Positions 54,321-63,154 of a stretch of 64,000 bases of DNA are shown piece by piece. The first letter of the stretch is position 1; every line of letters starts with the position of its first letter. Below the pieces are notes generated by a model. The model searched no databases, was not told the DNA's origin, and saw only the letters and a program-made list of their open reading frames with translations. This DNA comes from Christiangramia forsetii KT0803 (GTDB lineage Bacteria; Bacteroidota; Bacteroidia; Flavobacteriales; Flavobacteriaceae). Location: positions 1,674,001 to 1,738,000 of the forward strand of contig NC_008571.1 of NCBI RefSeq assembly GCF_000060345.1. The letters run 5' to 3'. A program made the position numbers and the translations under genes.

Positions 54321-54650
54321 TTATTTAACTAGTTCCAATAATTATTTTGCAATGATTTAGGTTCTAAATCTAACAAGGTTAAATAAGGTAGCTGTTAAGT
54401 AACGGCCTCCTGTAATTTTTTTAAACTTAACTCTAACTAGAAACTAACAGAGATTCAAAATTCCGGTTAAATCTTTCAGCTCACAAATAAGTTAAGCCTT
54501 TCTTAAGATCCATAGATTACACGTGTTATGGTAGGTTTTAATTAACGTTGATCGTTAAGCTTGTTCTAAATATTATCTTGTAATCACATTAATTTTTAAA
54601 TTCATTAAACTATTGAAAATCAATTTTTTAAAAATTAAAAAACTAAGAAA
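54321..54650. other. AT-rich gap upstream of the secreted-protein gene
   Basis: About 330 bp without a supported gene, promoter box or repeat. The long A/T-rich stretch just before the ATG at 54651 may be the leader of that gene. Confidence 0.4.
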
Positions 54651-55277
54651 ATGAAAAATTTTAAGAAAATTTTATTATCGCTATTATTGGGTCTTTTCAT
54701 GTTGAATGTTAACAGTCAGAATATAAAAGATAATATTGAGGGCTGGCCGGAAACAGCCACGAAAGCCGCTAAGGCAATGATGGATAAATATGGGGACCCT
54801 GATGAGCAAACTCCAAGCATGCTTATGTGGAAAGATACGGGGCCATTTACTCATACTATCGTTTATAAAGAGGAAATTCAACATGATTTTCCCATGCCCC
54901 ATAAGGATGTTCTGGAGCAGTTTATAAATTATAATGTGCCAGTAGAGAAATATGATGATCTGGCAGAGTTTGATGGTAGTGTAATAGTGGAAAGAACCAA
55001 GGGAGTTATGTCTGCCAGATGTGATAAGGAAGCTGCTAATCTATTGGCACTAAATCTTGCAAATGATGTTATTGAAGGTAATCGCAGTGTAGAAGAAGCC
55101 AGAAAATTTTATGGTGAAGCAATTATGGCCATGCTGGAAGGAAATAAAAAAGACTATCTTAAAAGCCTTCAGTTTGATGTAAGCCAGAGTAATATTAACA
55201 ATGCTGATGAAACTACTATGGATATGTCCAAGGTGAAAAAATTAAAAAAACAGATGAAAGAGAAAAATATCAATTAA
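54651..55277 (+). CDS. Conserved exported protein of unknown function
   Basis: A 208-residue protein with a clear signal peptide (FKKILLSLLLGLFMLNVNSQ). The mature part has WPETATKAAKAMMDKYGDPDE, FTHTIVYKEEI followed by HDFPMPHKDVLEQFINYNVP, then DGSVIVERTKGVMSARCDKE and a basic C-terminus. From memory, similar proteins occur in other Bacteroidota without an assigned role. The HDFPMPH stretch could bind a metal; that is speculation. Monocistronic, with a strong terminator right after it. Confidence 0.75.
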   Translation: MKNFKKILLSLLLGLFMLNVNSQNIKDNIEGWPETATKAAKAMMDKYGDPDEQTPSMLMWKDTGPFTHTIVYKEEIQHDFPMPHKDVLEQFINYNVPVEKYDDLAEFDGSVIVERTKGVMSARCDKEAANLLALNLANDVIEGNRSVEEARKFYGEAIMAMLEGNKKDYLKSLQFDVSQSNINNADETTMDMSKVKKLKKQMKEKNIN

Positions 55278-55298
55278 TTCACGAACTCGATTTTGTTT

Positions 55299-55330
55299 AA
55301 AAAACATCCGGATAACTCCGGATGTTTTTT
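55299..55330 (+). terminator. Intrinsic terminator of the secreted-protein gene
   Basis: Perfect 12-bp stem AAAACATCCGGA / TCCGGATGTTTT, loop TAAC, T run on the plus side; A run on the other side makes it bidirectional. Confidence 0.9.
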
Positions 55331-56200
55331 ATTTCTCTGAACATTTCGTTCGAAGTACTTTTATAGATCTAAGTTAATTGGAGCCGATTTACAAATGTAG
55401 AGCCACTAAGATATCTTGAATTCTATTTTAAGATTTTATTGGTTGAGAATTCTCACTTCTATGAGTTCATAATAATGGATAATTTTGTCCATCAGAAACC
55501 ACAAATTCACAGTATCCCAATTAAGAAACTATATAAAAGCGAGACGGAAATAGCAAGAGTTTAATATGCAACGTAATGGTACATTTTACCATATAATTGA
55601 TTATCAGTTCCAGATCACTACTACTTGCTTAATCTAAAATTAAATTTTGACAAATGGTCTGTAAATACTTGTAAATAGACTTGAATCTGCAGCAAATCAC
55701 GAAAAATGGAAATAAAAAATAGATATTTTCTATTAAATTGAAAACTACCTTTTATGCCTGTGATAAGGCAGCTCATTGATTCATTGGAGATTAGTTTACA
55801 CTTAAACATATGATGTTTAATTTTTTAAAAACTTGAAGACCTTCTGTTTTTATTCCAGTAGAGTTAATTACCCCGAGGCTTGCCTAGCTTGTAAATTTTT
55901 AAAGTTTGAAAACGTATTCTTATAAAATGCTTCGTGGGCTTGTCCCCAAGAAATTTTCTTAAAACCATCCTTGAAGTGACGGATTCGTTTCCTGTTTTTT
56001 CTTAAAATCAACCATCTTTATTTTCAAAATGATTGAATTATCGTTTATCTCAATTATTAACATTAAAAGGGAAGGCAATGGAAAAAAAATCAAATTCAGT
56101 ATTCTATTCGGTCTTGATGTAACAAAATCTAAAAATTGTATTGCCACTATTTACAACACAGTCCATTCAAATTACACAAATAAGATAATATGATATTATG
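55331..56200. other. 870-bp gene-poor stretch with decayed sequence
   Basis: No convincing gene. At 55863-55960 the minus strand has an open piece reading ISWGQAHEAFYKNTF then NLQARQASG and a stop, with short hairpins such as CTTG-tccc-CAAG, which looks like the tail of a lost mobile element or ORF. A 54-codon plus-strand ORF (56029-56193) has no recognisable domain and unknown status. Confidence 0.4.
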
Positions 56201-56644
56201 CTAGACTGAGTATTTGTCTACTCCCATGATTCTCATTTCTTTTAGAATTGATTGAATTTCCTTCTTATGGGTGACTAGAATATGTTTAATATCCTGATCG
56301 GTATTAATTTTTAATAGGTCACAATATGAACTTAGAGCAATTTTTTCTCTTCTATTACATTCCCGTAAGATACTTTTTCGATAAAGATTTATAAATAGTT
56401 TATTTGGTTCCTCAGGTTTTACATGATTAAAATAAAATTCTTCTGAATTTATGCGATCCAGGATTAAAATTTTTAATCCGTTACAATAAGAAGCTTTTTG
56501 AGCTCCTAAGCGCTCAAAGAACACTTTAAATAGAATCCGCTTCATTACCATAGAATTGTTTCTATAAAATATAGCATCGTCGCAATTCCTTGAGTAGAGC
56601 TCCTTCAATAACTCGATAGTTTGTAGCTGGTTGGTATTTTGCAT
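56201..56644 (-). CDS. Hypothetical protein (accessory pair, second gene)
   Basis: A 147-residue protein, not recognised. Predicted mostly helical, with a basic core (IYRNNSMVMKRILFKVFFERLG-type helices: FKVFFERLGAQKASYC) and LYRKSILRECNRREKIALSSYC. No signal peptide or membrane helix. It follows the gene at 56647 with two bases between, so the two are expressed together. The ATG at 56644 is the first in frame. A nucleic-acid or protein-binding regulator is possible, but nothing in the sequence proves it. Confidence 0.6.
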   Translation of the reverse strand: MQNTNQLQTIELLKELYSRNCDDAIFYRNNSMVMKRILFKVFFERLGAQKASYCNGLKILILDRINSEEFYFNHVKPEEPNKLFINLYRKSILRECNRREKIALSSYCDLLKINTDQDIKHILVTHKKEIQSILKEMRIMGVDKYSV

Positions 56645-56646
56645 AA

Positions 56647-56964
56647 CTACCGGGATAAAGGGGTTCTGTTTAATATGGGCTTTCTTATATTCTGAAGTTC
56701 GTAAACGGGCATGAGAACCAGAATTTTTTCTGGATCCGTATCCTTTTCCCTGTATTTAATCCTGATCTTATAATTACACTCCCTATCTTCAGGATAAAAT
56801 TCACCATTTCTTCTATCAAAACCACCATTTTCAGTAAATGCGATACTGGTCACTTCGCATTCTTCCAGATCTTTAAGTTGCTTTACTTCCGTAGCATTTA
56901 ATTTATATTTTTCTTTTAACCTATTTAAGCAACGCGCCACATGAATTGAATCTTTTGCCTTCAT
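56647..56964 (-). CDS. Hypothetical protein (accessory pair, first gene)
   Basis: A small, charged 105-residue protein, not recognised. An N-terminal helical part (SIHVARCLNRLKEKYKLNATEVKQL) precedes a beta-rich part with CNYKIRIKYREKD and KILVLMPVYELQ. No signal peptide. It lies directly upstream of the second unknown gene and 295 bp from the AraC pair, on the same strand. The gap upstream is very AT-rich without a recognised promoter box. Confidence 0.6.
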   Translation of the reverse strand: MKAKDSIHVARCLNRLKEKYKLNATEVKQLKDLEECEVTSIAFTENGGFDRRNGEFYPEDRECNYKIRIKYREKDTDPEKILVLMPVYELQNIRKPILNRTPLSR

Positions 56965-57259
56965 AATCCATCCTTTTTTGAATTATTCTCAATTTAAATA
57001 ATCAAAGAATCATTAAAAATCGCAATTCCTTAAAAAAATAACTCAATCGGTTTTTTATTAAAATTTTAAGTGTTAATTAAAATAATTTTAAAGAAAATTT
57101 TTTGATTTCAAATTGAAGAAAATAGATTAATTACTGCTCTGTATAATGAACTATAAAAGAAGTTTAAATAATGGCTTTTATAGAAATCAGTATTTCTTTG
57201 TATAAAATCAAGATATAGGGAAGGTAGATAAGAACTATTATGTGGGGTCGTATTATAAT

Positions 57260-58303
57260 TTAAACCTCGGTCTCTATATTTTTCTTATGATTATTCCTTC
57301 TGAATTGAGAAGGTGATAATCCATAAGATTCCTTAAAAATTTTCGAGAAGTAACTTTTACTATTCAGGCCAATTTTCTCCACAATTTCAGACATGTTATG
57401 ATCTGAATTTGTGAGTAAGTAAATAGCCAGGTCCAGCCGAATCTTATGTATGTAGCTGTTTACAGTTAATTTGTATATCCTTTTAAAACCATCCTGGAGT
57501 TTATTTACATTTAAGCCAAACTTCCGGGCAATATCTTCTATAGTTCCTAAATCGCCAAGTTCGGTTTTTATATGAGTAGCGGCATCATTAATTAATTTGA
57601 CTTCTATCCTTGTAAGTATACCTTTAGTACCATCGTCATCTTTTTTGAGCCCATCCTGATATTGCAAAATTTCTTCTGCAAGCATCTGGTAGGCAATCCC
57701 TTCCATGGCAACTTTCCGTACAAAATTTTTATGCTTTAAAAGTAAACTCATTTCCCATAGCTCAGAAATTTGAAGGCTGTAATAACCTTTATAATAAAAA
57801 GATTCTAAAGCCCAAATATCTCTGAAAATCTTGGCTAAATCATCTTCTAAATCTTTTAGTTCACACTCCATATGAGCATAGAATTTAGATCGGTTAATTT
57901 CCAGGCTATTCATGCACGTTTTTGAATTCCTGGCGAATGTAAGCACATGACCTTTTTTACCGCTGCTGGCTACAATCACATTTTGATATTGTTCTATAGT
58001 ATGACATTCTTCTTCATTTTCAAAACGATGATCCATGCTGCCTTCGAGGCTATATAAAAACTTTAATGGATGTATATCATCAACAATAAAAGCAATCTCA
58101 GTATCTTCTTTAAACTTACAATCGTAATTTAGAATGCTTATCCCTCCTGAAAATTCAAATCCCTTTATAGTTCCTTCACCAAGGTGCGCAGGTATATTCA
58201 ACCAGTATTCACGGCAGTTTTCCTTATAGGTGGTATCAAAAGCATTAGCAAAATCAGCAATTACTTCACGTACCGGAATGGAACGAATTTGGATTGATTT
58301 CAT
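57260..58303 (-). CDS. AraC family transcriptional regulator (tandem copy 1)
   Basis: A 347-residue regulator. The C-terminal AraC double helix-turn-helix spans about 250-340: DIARKFGLNVNKLQDGFKR in the first HTH, and KIGLNSKSYFSKIFKESYGLSPSQFR, read in two pieces, in the second. The N-terminal 220 residues are not a typical cupin arm and contain LGEGTIKGFEFSGG. It is a clear paralogue of the next gene, sharing SIPxxxVI, GLNSKSYFSKIFKESYGLSPSQFR-like ends and EYxNC. Target genes unknown. Confidence 0.88.
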   Translation of the reverse strand: MKSIQIRSIPVREVIADFANAFDTTYKENCREYWLNIPAHLGEGTIKGFEFSGGISILNYDCKFKEDTEIAFIVDDIHPLKFLYSLEGSMDHRFENEEECHTIEQYQNVIVASSGKKGHVLTFARNSKTCMNSLEINRSKFYAHMECELKDLEDDLAKIFRDIWALESFYYKGYYSLQISELWEMSLLLKHKNFVRKVAMEGIAYQMLAEEILQYQDGLKKDDDGTKGILTRIEVKLINDAATHIKTELGDLGTIEDIARKFGLNVNKLQDGFKRIYKLTVNSYIHKIRLDLAIYLLTNSDHNMSEIVEKIGLNSKSYFSKIFKESYGLSPSQFRRNNHKKNIETEV

Positions 58304-58459
58304 TTTTTTGAGTGTTTCAGGTATTTTTAAAGTACAGCTAATAATCCGGAGTGAGCTTTAAATTGTGAGTTATTTATAGAAAGCAATTAAGAAGCTGGTT
58401 TTTAATAGTAATAACTCTCTTTAAATCATTTAAAATAAACTGTTTGCACTCACCATACT

Positions 58460-59500
58460 TTAGTTTTTCGATAAATGTTTAGACCTGAATTTTGAAGGGG
58501 ATAATCCATACTTTTCCTTGAATATTCTCGAAAAATAACTTTTACTGTTTAATCCAATTTGATCCACAATTTCAGAGATATTAAGATCTGTACTCCTCAA
58601 AAGGCTTTTAGCAATATTTAAACGCTTTTGTTGTATATAGCCGTTCACCGTTGCTTTGTATAATTTTTTAAATCCTGTTTGTAGTTTATTTCCATTTAAA
58701 CCCACCCTTCTGGCAATACTTTCTATAGTTCCGGTATTAGTAATTTCGTTATCAATGATATCTGCCGCCTTTTTAATAAGATTAATTTCAGATCTCCTTA
58801 GCAAATACTTGTTGCTTTCATCTGTAATGTCATCCTGGTATTGAAGTATATGCTGGTAAAGCGCCTGATAAATTTTCCCTTCTAAAAAGAGGTTTTTTAG
58901 AAAGTCTTTTTCATTCATATCCCTTATTTCCTGGAATATATCGGCAATTTGAAGGCTATAAAATCCCTCGTGATAGAATGAATGTGTGGCTTCAACATCA
59001 TGAAACAGATCTTCCAATCCATTAGAAAGCTTTTTGAGTTCACATTCCTTTCTATCTAAAAAATCTTTTCGAGCAACTTCGAGACTATTAAAACTAGTGC
59101 TAACATTAGCCTTAAAATACAAGATATGACCGTGATGATTGTTACTGGCAACAATAGCACATTGATATTGCTGAATTTCATGATAGTCCTGCTGATTCTC
59201 AAAACGATGTCCCAAACTTCCTTTAAGAGTGGAGAGAAATTTTAATGGATGAACCCTATTTACTATAAATTGGATTTCTACATCTTCTTTAAAAGTACAG
59301 TCATATTGCATCAGGCCAAGTCCACTTTTAAAGCTAATTCCCCTAATAAAACCTTCTCCTAAATCTGGAGGTATAGTTATAAAAAATTCATTGCAATTTT
59401 CCTGGTAGTCAACTTGTAGGACGCTAGCTATATTCTCGATAACTTGTTCTAGAGGAAGCGAATTAACTTGTATTAATTTCAATAGTTTCGTTTTAACCAT
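58460..59500 (-). CDS. AraC family transcriptional regulator (tandem copy 2)
   Basis: A 346-residue paralogue of the regulator at 57260, with the same layout: N-terminal sensing part (DLGEGFIRGISF, YQENCNEFF) and C-terminal AraC HTH pair (SIARRVGLNGNKLQTGFKK, then IGLNSKSYFSRIFKEKYG). The two genes are separated by 156 bp, so they may be transcribed apart. The identity between copies looks moderate, meaning an old duplication with divergence of the sensing half. Role unknown. Confidence 0.88.
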   Translation of the reverse strand: MVKTKLLKLIQVNSLPLEQVIENIASVLQVDYQENCNEFFITIPPDLGEGFIRGISFKSGLGLMQYDCTFKEDVEIQFIVNRVHPLKFLSTLKGSLGHRFENQQDYHEIQQYQCAIVASNNHHGHILYFKANVSTSFNSLEVARKDFLDRKECELKKLSNGLEDLFHDVEATHSFYHEGFYSLQIADIFQEIRDMNEKDFLKNLFLEGKIYQALYQHILQYQDDITDESNKYLLRRSEINLIKKAADIIDNEITNTGTIESIARRVGLNGNKLQTGFKKLYKATVNGYIQQKRLNIAKSLLRSTDLNISEIVDQIGLNSKSYFSRIFKEKYGLSPSKFRSKHLSKN

Positions 59501-59690
59501 CGAAAATATATTATTACAGAGTTTGTTTAGCTTTCTACGGATTTATATAATCAGTTTTATTAAAGATTATGGCTATTTTATTATTTTAACGAAGCTTTTA
59601 GAAAATAGATTTTCAGTTGCAGAATAGCATATTTTTAGGCTGCAAAATCTATAATCGATGAAAGTCATTTTAACCTCGTTGATAGGCCAA

Positions 59691-61112
59691 TTATTCTGAA
59701 GAGTTTTTAGATATATGCGTAGGACTGCCTGAAAATATTTCCGCAGCTTCCATAATTGTTTCTGAAAGTGTAGGATGCGGATGAATGCTTAACGCAATAT
59801 CTTCTGCCGTTGCTGCCATTTCTATGGCCAGGGAGATTTCTGATATTAACGAACCGGCATTTTTTCCCGCTACCCCGCCACCCAGGATCCTTCCGGTTTT
59901 TTTATCAACAATAAGCCTGGTAACTCCATTCGGGTTACCTACTGCTACAGCACGACCAGAAGCGCTCCAGGGAAATTTTAGGACTTTAATTTCAATGTTA
60001 TTTTTCTTGGCTTCCTCCTGGGTGAGTCCGCACCAGGCCATCTGCGGATTGGTAAACACGATCGCCGGAATAGATTTTGGATCATAAGCCGCGCCTTTTT
60101 CCCCGGCAATGGTCTCTACAGCAACCTTGCCTTCATAAGTTGCTTTATGAGCGAGTAAAGGTTCGCCGGTAAGATCACCAATGGCATAAATATTCTTTTT
60201 TTTCGTTTGCCTTTGTCGGTTTACTTTAAGAAAGCCATTCTCGTCCGGCTCGATATTTGCCATATTTAGCGCCAGAGTTTTTGTATTTGGTTTACGCCCC
60301 ACGGCAACTAATATCTGATCAAAAGTTTTTTCTTTGGTTTTATCATCTTTGCCTTTCAAGGTTGCTTTTACCTTATTTTTAGTAACCGAAGCCTTTTCTA
60401 CTTTGGTATCAAAATAAAGTGCTTCAAAAGGATGTTCTTTTTCAAATACATTTACAAGATCCCTGTCTGCGCCCGGAAGGAATCCTGAAGTCATTTCAGC
60501 CACAGATACTTTTGAACCTAAAGCGGCATATACACTGCCCAGTTCCAGGCCAATATAACCACCGCCGATCACCAGCATAGATTTGGGGATCTTGTTTAAA
60601 TCCAGCGCATCTTTAGAATCAATTACTTTCTTGTGATCAATCTCTATTCCGGGCAGGGAAACGTTCACAGAACCGGTGGACAGAATAAGATTTTCAAATT
60701 CTAGTTCGTAAGGATCTTCTTCTACCGGGTTTACTTTTATTTTTTTATCGGAAATGAATTCAGCAGTTCCTTTGATGTAATCGATTTTTTTACTTTTTGA
60801 AAGCTGACCAAGTCCGTCGGTAAGTTTTTCCACCACTGAATCTTTCCATTTCTGAAGTTTTTTAAGATCGATCTTCGGACTTTCAAACTCGATTCCCCAT
60901 TCGGCTGCTTGCATAGCTTCCTGTTTTACTTTTGCTATATGCAGCAAGGCTTTGGAAGGGATACAACCGCGATAAAGGCAAACCCCACCGGGATTGGCTT
61001 CTGGATCTATCAGGGTCACTTTTAAACCAAGATCGGCAGCACGAAAAGCGGCGGCATAACCCCCGGGACCGGCTCCGATGATGATAAGTTCTTTTTTCTC
61101 ATTCTTAGACAT
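59691..61112 (-). CDS. lpdA: Dihydrolipoyl dehydrogenase (E3)
   Basis: A 473-residue flavoprotein disulfide reductase. It has the FAD motif IIGAGPGGYAAAFRA at 10-24, redox cysteines in CLYRGC (CX4C, with Tyr-Arg-Gly instead of the usual N-V-G), the NAD motif VIGGGYIGLELGSVYAALG, AIGDLTG and the C-terminal catalytic His-Glu pair in HPHPTLSE. It reoxidises dihydrolipoamide for pyruvate dehydrogenase. It is separated from the E2 gene by 494 bp, which contain repeats, so it may have its own promoter. Confidence 0.94.
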   Translation of the reverse strand: MSKNEKKELIIIGAGPGGYAAAFRAADLGLKVTLIDPEANPGGVCLYRGCIPSKALLHIAKVKQEAMQAAEWGIEFESPKIDLKKLQKWKDSVVEKLTDGLGQLSKSKKIDYIKGTAEFISDKKIKVNPVEEDPYELEFENLILSTGSVNVSLPGIEIDHKKVIDSKDALDLNKIPKSMLVIGGGYIGLELGSVYAALGSKVSVAEMTSGFLPGADRDLVNVFEKEHPFEALYFDTKVEKASVTKNKVKATLKGKDDKTKEKTFDQILVAVGRKPNTKTLALNMANIEPDENGFLKVNRQRQTKKKNIYAIGDLTGEPLLAHKATYEGKVAVETIAGEKGAAYDPKSIPAIVFTNPQMAWCGLTQEEAKKNNIEIKVLKFPWSASGRAVAVGNPNGVTRLIVDKKTGRILGGGVAGKNAGSLISEISLAIEMAATAEDIALSIHPHPTLSETIMEAAEIFSGSPTHISKNSSE

Positions 61113-61180
61113 AGATTATAAATTTTCTATTTACATTTTCACCAACTGAGAATATCAAAAATGTATTATAATTAAGGTTT

Positions 61181-61250
61181 GTCAGCCTGAGCGTAGTCGA
61201 AGGTTACTTAACTATTAGTATCTCAAAACTTCGACTGCGCTATCATTGGC
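61181..61250. repeat. Dispersed intergenic hairpin repeat (TCGACTGCGCT type)
   Basis: AGCGTAGTCGAAG and CTTCGACTGCGCT are inverted and separated by about 30 bp, a near-perfect stem with one G-T pair. Third copy of the family seen at 660 and 21748. Confidence 0.6.
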
Positions 61251-61311
61251 ATATTCTTTAAAAATGGTAACGATGAGGCTAAACAGTTAATTTCAAATAT
61301 TCCCGGCCTAT

Positions 61312-61453
61312 CGAAAGTTTAACGTAAAATTTGAAGTGAAAGCACCGTTAAATTTTAGGCTGTTTGAGCTAATCAAGCTCTTCTTTGAAATTGAATCTCC
61401 ATAGCGAGTTCCTAAAATTTAGGTGCTAAACGATAAATTTAGATAAACTTTCG
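61312..61453. repeat. 142-bp long imperfect inverted-repeat element
   Basis: Outer arms CGAAAGTTTA (61312-61321) and TAAACTTTCG (61444-61453) are perfect inverse complements. Inner arms AGCACC-gt-TAAATTTTAGG (61341-61359) and CCTAAAATTTA-GGTGCT (61411-61427) pair over 17 bp with a 2-nt bulge. A third small hairpin GAGCT-aatca-AGCTC sits in the middle. It has the layout of a MITE-like element or a structured RNA. Confidence 0.65.
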
Positions 61454-61606
61454 TAAGCCTAGATTTTGCTTGCAACCGACGACCAAAGGAAGAGGATTGC
61501 ATTTTTCATCAATGGAAAAAAAAACAAGCATCCTAAACAATAATTCAATTCCCTACATTAGATAATTTTTTACCACAGATCTCAGCTTGACAGTAATTTC
61601 AGGTTT

Positions 61607-63130
61607 TTAAGCTCCCAATAAAGCTTCGTAAGGATCTTCAAGCGCACGGGAAATCCAATGCAGGAATCGCACACCTTCTGCACCATCAATAATTCTATGA
61701 TCGTAAGAAAGGCTCAACGGGAGAATATCCCGTGCTTCAAAAGTATCATCATCTTTATACACCGGTTGTTTCTTCGCCCTGGAGACCCCGAGAATAGCTA
61801 CCTGCGGATGATAAACAATAGGAGTGAAATTAGTACCACCAATTCCCCCAAGATTGGAAATGGTGAAGTTTCCACCCTTCATTTCTTCGGCGCTGAGTTT
61901 CACGTTCCGGGCTTTCTCCGCTAATTCAGTGATTTCAGTAGAGATCTCGATAATTGTTTTTTGATCTGCATTTCTAACTACAGGCACCAGCAGGCCTTTT
62001 TCAGTATCTACCGCGATCCCGATATTCACATATTTCTTAAGGATCATTTCCTCGTTTTCCATGTCGATACTGGCGTTGAATTTAGGGAACTGTCTTAAAG
62101 CGCTGGCCGATATCTTAGCGAGAATAGCAGTAATGGTAAGATTTCCATCAGCTTTTTCCTGAAGTTTCTCCATACGCTCTTCAATGTCTGAAATATCGGC
62201 TTCGTCAAACTGAAATACATGCGGAATAGTGCTCCACGCCGCCGAAGTATTCTTTGCCGTCGCTTTCCTGATCCCCGAAATTGCTTTTCGTTCGGTTTCT
62301 CCCCATTTGCTGAAATCCGGAAGCGATAGATCATTGGAAGTTTTTCCTTGCTGGCTATTACTTCCCTTATTATGAGCCTTCACATCTTCTTTGCTGATTC
62401 TACCAGCTTCGCCGCTGCCTTTTACTTCACTAATATCAACACCAAGTTCCCGGGCAAATCTCCGAACCCCCGGCGCCGCCGCTACATCTTCCGTTCTCGA
62501 AGTTTTTTCTTTTTCAGAATCTTTGGAATCATCTTTTTCAGAATCTTCGGAATCATCTTCCTGATCTTTTTTACTCTTTTTTCCTTTGGAATCCTTCTTA
62601 TCTTCAGAGTCGTTATCCTGATCTTTTTTATTCTTTTTTGTTTCAGAATCCTCGCCATCTTCATCAGCAGCATCTTCTTCCTTATTTTCAGAAGCTTTTT
62701 CTTTTTCTTCAGAACTGCCTGAATCCTCTTCTTCTGATGTGCTTTTTTTATCTTTTTTACTCTTATCCTCTTTTTCTTCTTCCTCAGAATTCTCTTTTTC
62801 TGAATCCTCTTTTTCTGAATCCTCATCCTTTTCAGACTCGTTATCTTTCTCGCTCTCTTCCTCTTTATCTTCTTCAGGATCCTCCTCAGCGTCCCCTTCT
62901 TCCAACTCCAGGATCACGTCACCCACTTCTACTTCATCCCCTTCACTTACCGAAATGGATTTTACAGTTCCCGCCTGCGGACTGGGAATTTCCACTGAAG
63001 CTTTATCTGATTCAACCGCGATGATCGACTGGTCTTTTTCTATGCTGTCTCCTTCTTTAACCAGCACTTCGGTCACGGTAGCCGATTCTACTCCTTCTGC
63101 GATCTGTGGGATCTTTATTTCTTTAGCCAT
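61607..63130 (-). CDS. aceF: Pyruvate dehydrogenase E2, dihydrolipoamide acetyltransferase
   Basis: A 507-residue protein. It has one lipoyl domain (about 3-76; lipoylation Lys in ESDKASVEIP), a highly charged low-complexity linker (about 78-215) of Glu, Asp, Lys and Ser, a peripheral-subunit-binding domain (APGVRRFARELGVDISEVKG, about 220-255) and a catalytic core with the HxxxDG motif in YDHRIIDGAEG. It transfers the acetyl group to CoA in the pyruvate dehydrogenase complex. The linker is very different from the usual Ala/Pro-rich type. E1 lies 24 bp upstream. Confidence 0.93.
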   Translation of the reverse strand: MAKEIKIPQIAEGVESATVTEVLVKEGDSIEKDQSIIAVESDKASVEIPSPQAGTVKSISVSEGDEVEVGDVILELEEGDAEEDPEEDKEEESEKDNESEKDEDSEKEDSEKENSEEEEKEDKSKKDKKSTSEEEDSGSSEEKEKASENKEEDAADEDGEDSETKKNKKDQDNDSEDKKDSKGKKSKKDQEDDSEDSEKDDSKDSEKEKTSRTEDVAAAPGVRRFARELGVDISEVKGSGEAGRISKEDVKAHNKGSNSQQGKTSNDLSLPDFSKWGETERKAISGIRKATAKNTSAAWSTIPHVFQFDEADISDIEERMEKLQEKADGNLTITAILAKISASALRQFPKFNASIDMENEEMILKKYVNIGIAVDTEKGLLVPVVRNADQKTIIEISTEITELAEKARNVKLSAEEMKGGNFTISNLGGIGGTNFTPIVYHPQVAILGVSRAKKQPVYKDDDTFEARDILPLSLSYDHRIIDGAEGVRFLHWISRALEDPYEALLGA

Positions 63131-63154
63131 GCTTTTATTTTTTAGTTGACGGAT

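Larger units (their letters stand above)
61113..61606. other. 494-bp gap between lpdA and the E2 gene, two inverted-repeat elements
   Basis: No gene found. The two elements are given separately (61181-61250 and 61312-61453). The remaining sequence between 61454 and 61606 is AT-rich and featureless to the eye. Confidence 0.6.

Noticed and set aside
55621-55809. 62-codon minus-strand ORF
   Set aside because: Composition and position in a decayed region give no support; no promoter or ribosome-binding site.
56029-56193. 54-codon plus-strand ORF in the gene-poor stretch
   Set aside because: No domain, no clear ribosome-binding context, and it lies in degraded DNA; kept only as a remark in the gap entry.
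54004-59500. Genomic island with tRNA-derived attachment sites
   Set aside because: No integrase gene and no repeat of the tRNA 3' ends was found downstream, so a classic integrated island is not supported.
62348-63149. Several overlapping ORFs antisense and out of frame to the E2 linker
   Set aside because: They arise from the low-complexity GAA/GAT/AAA repeats; compositions are Ser/Phe- or Arg/Lys-only and no start or domain supports them.
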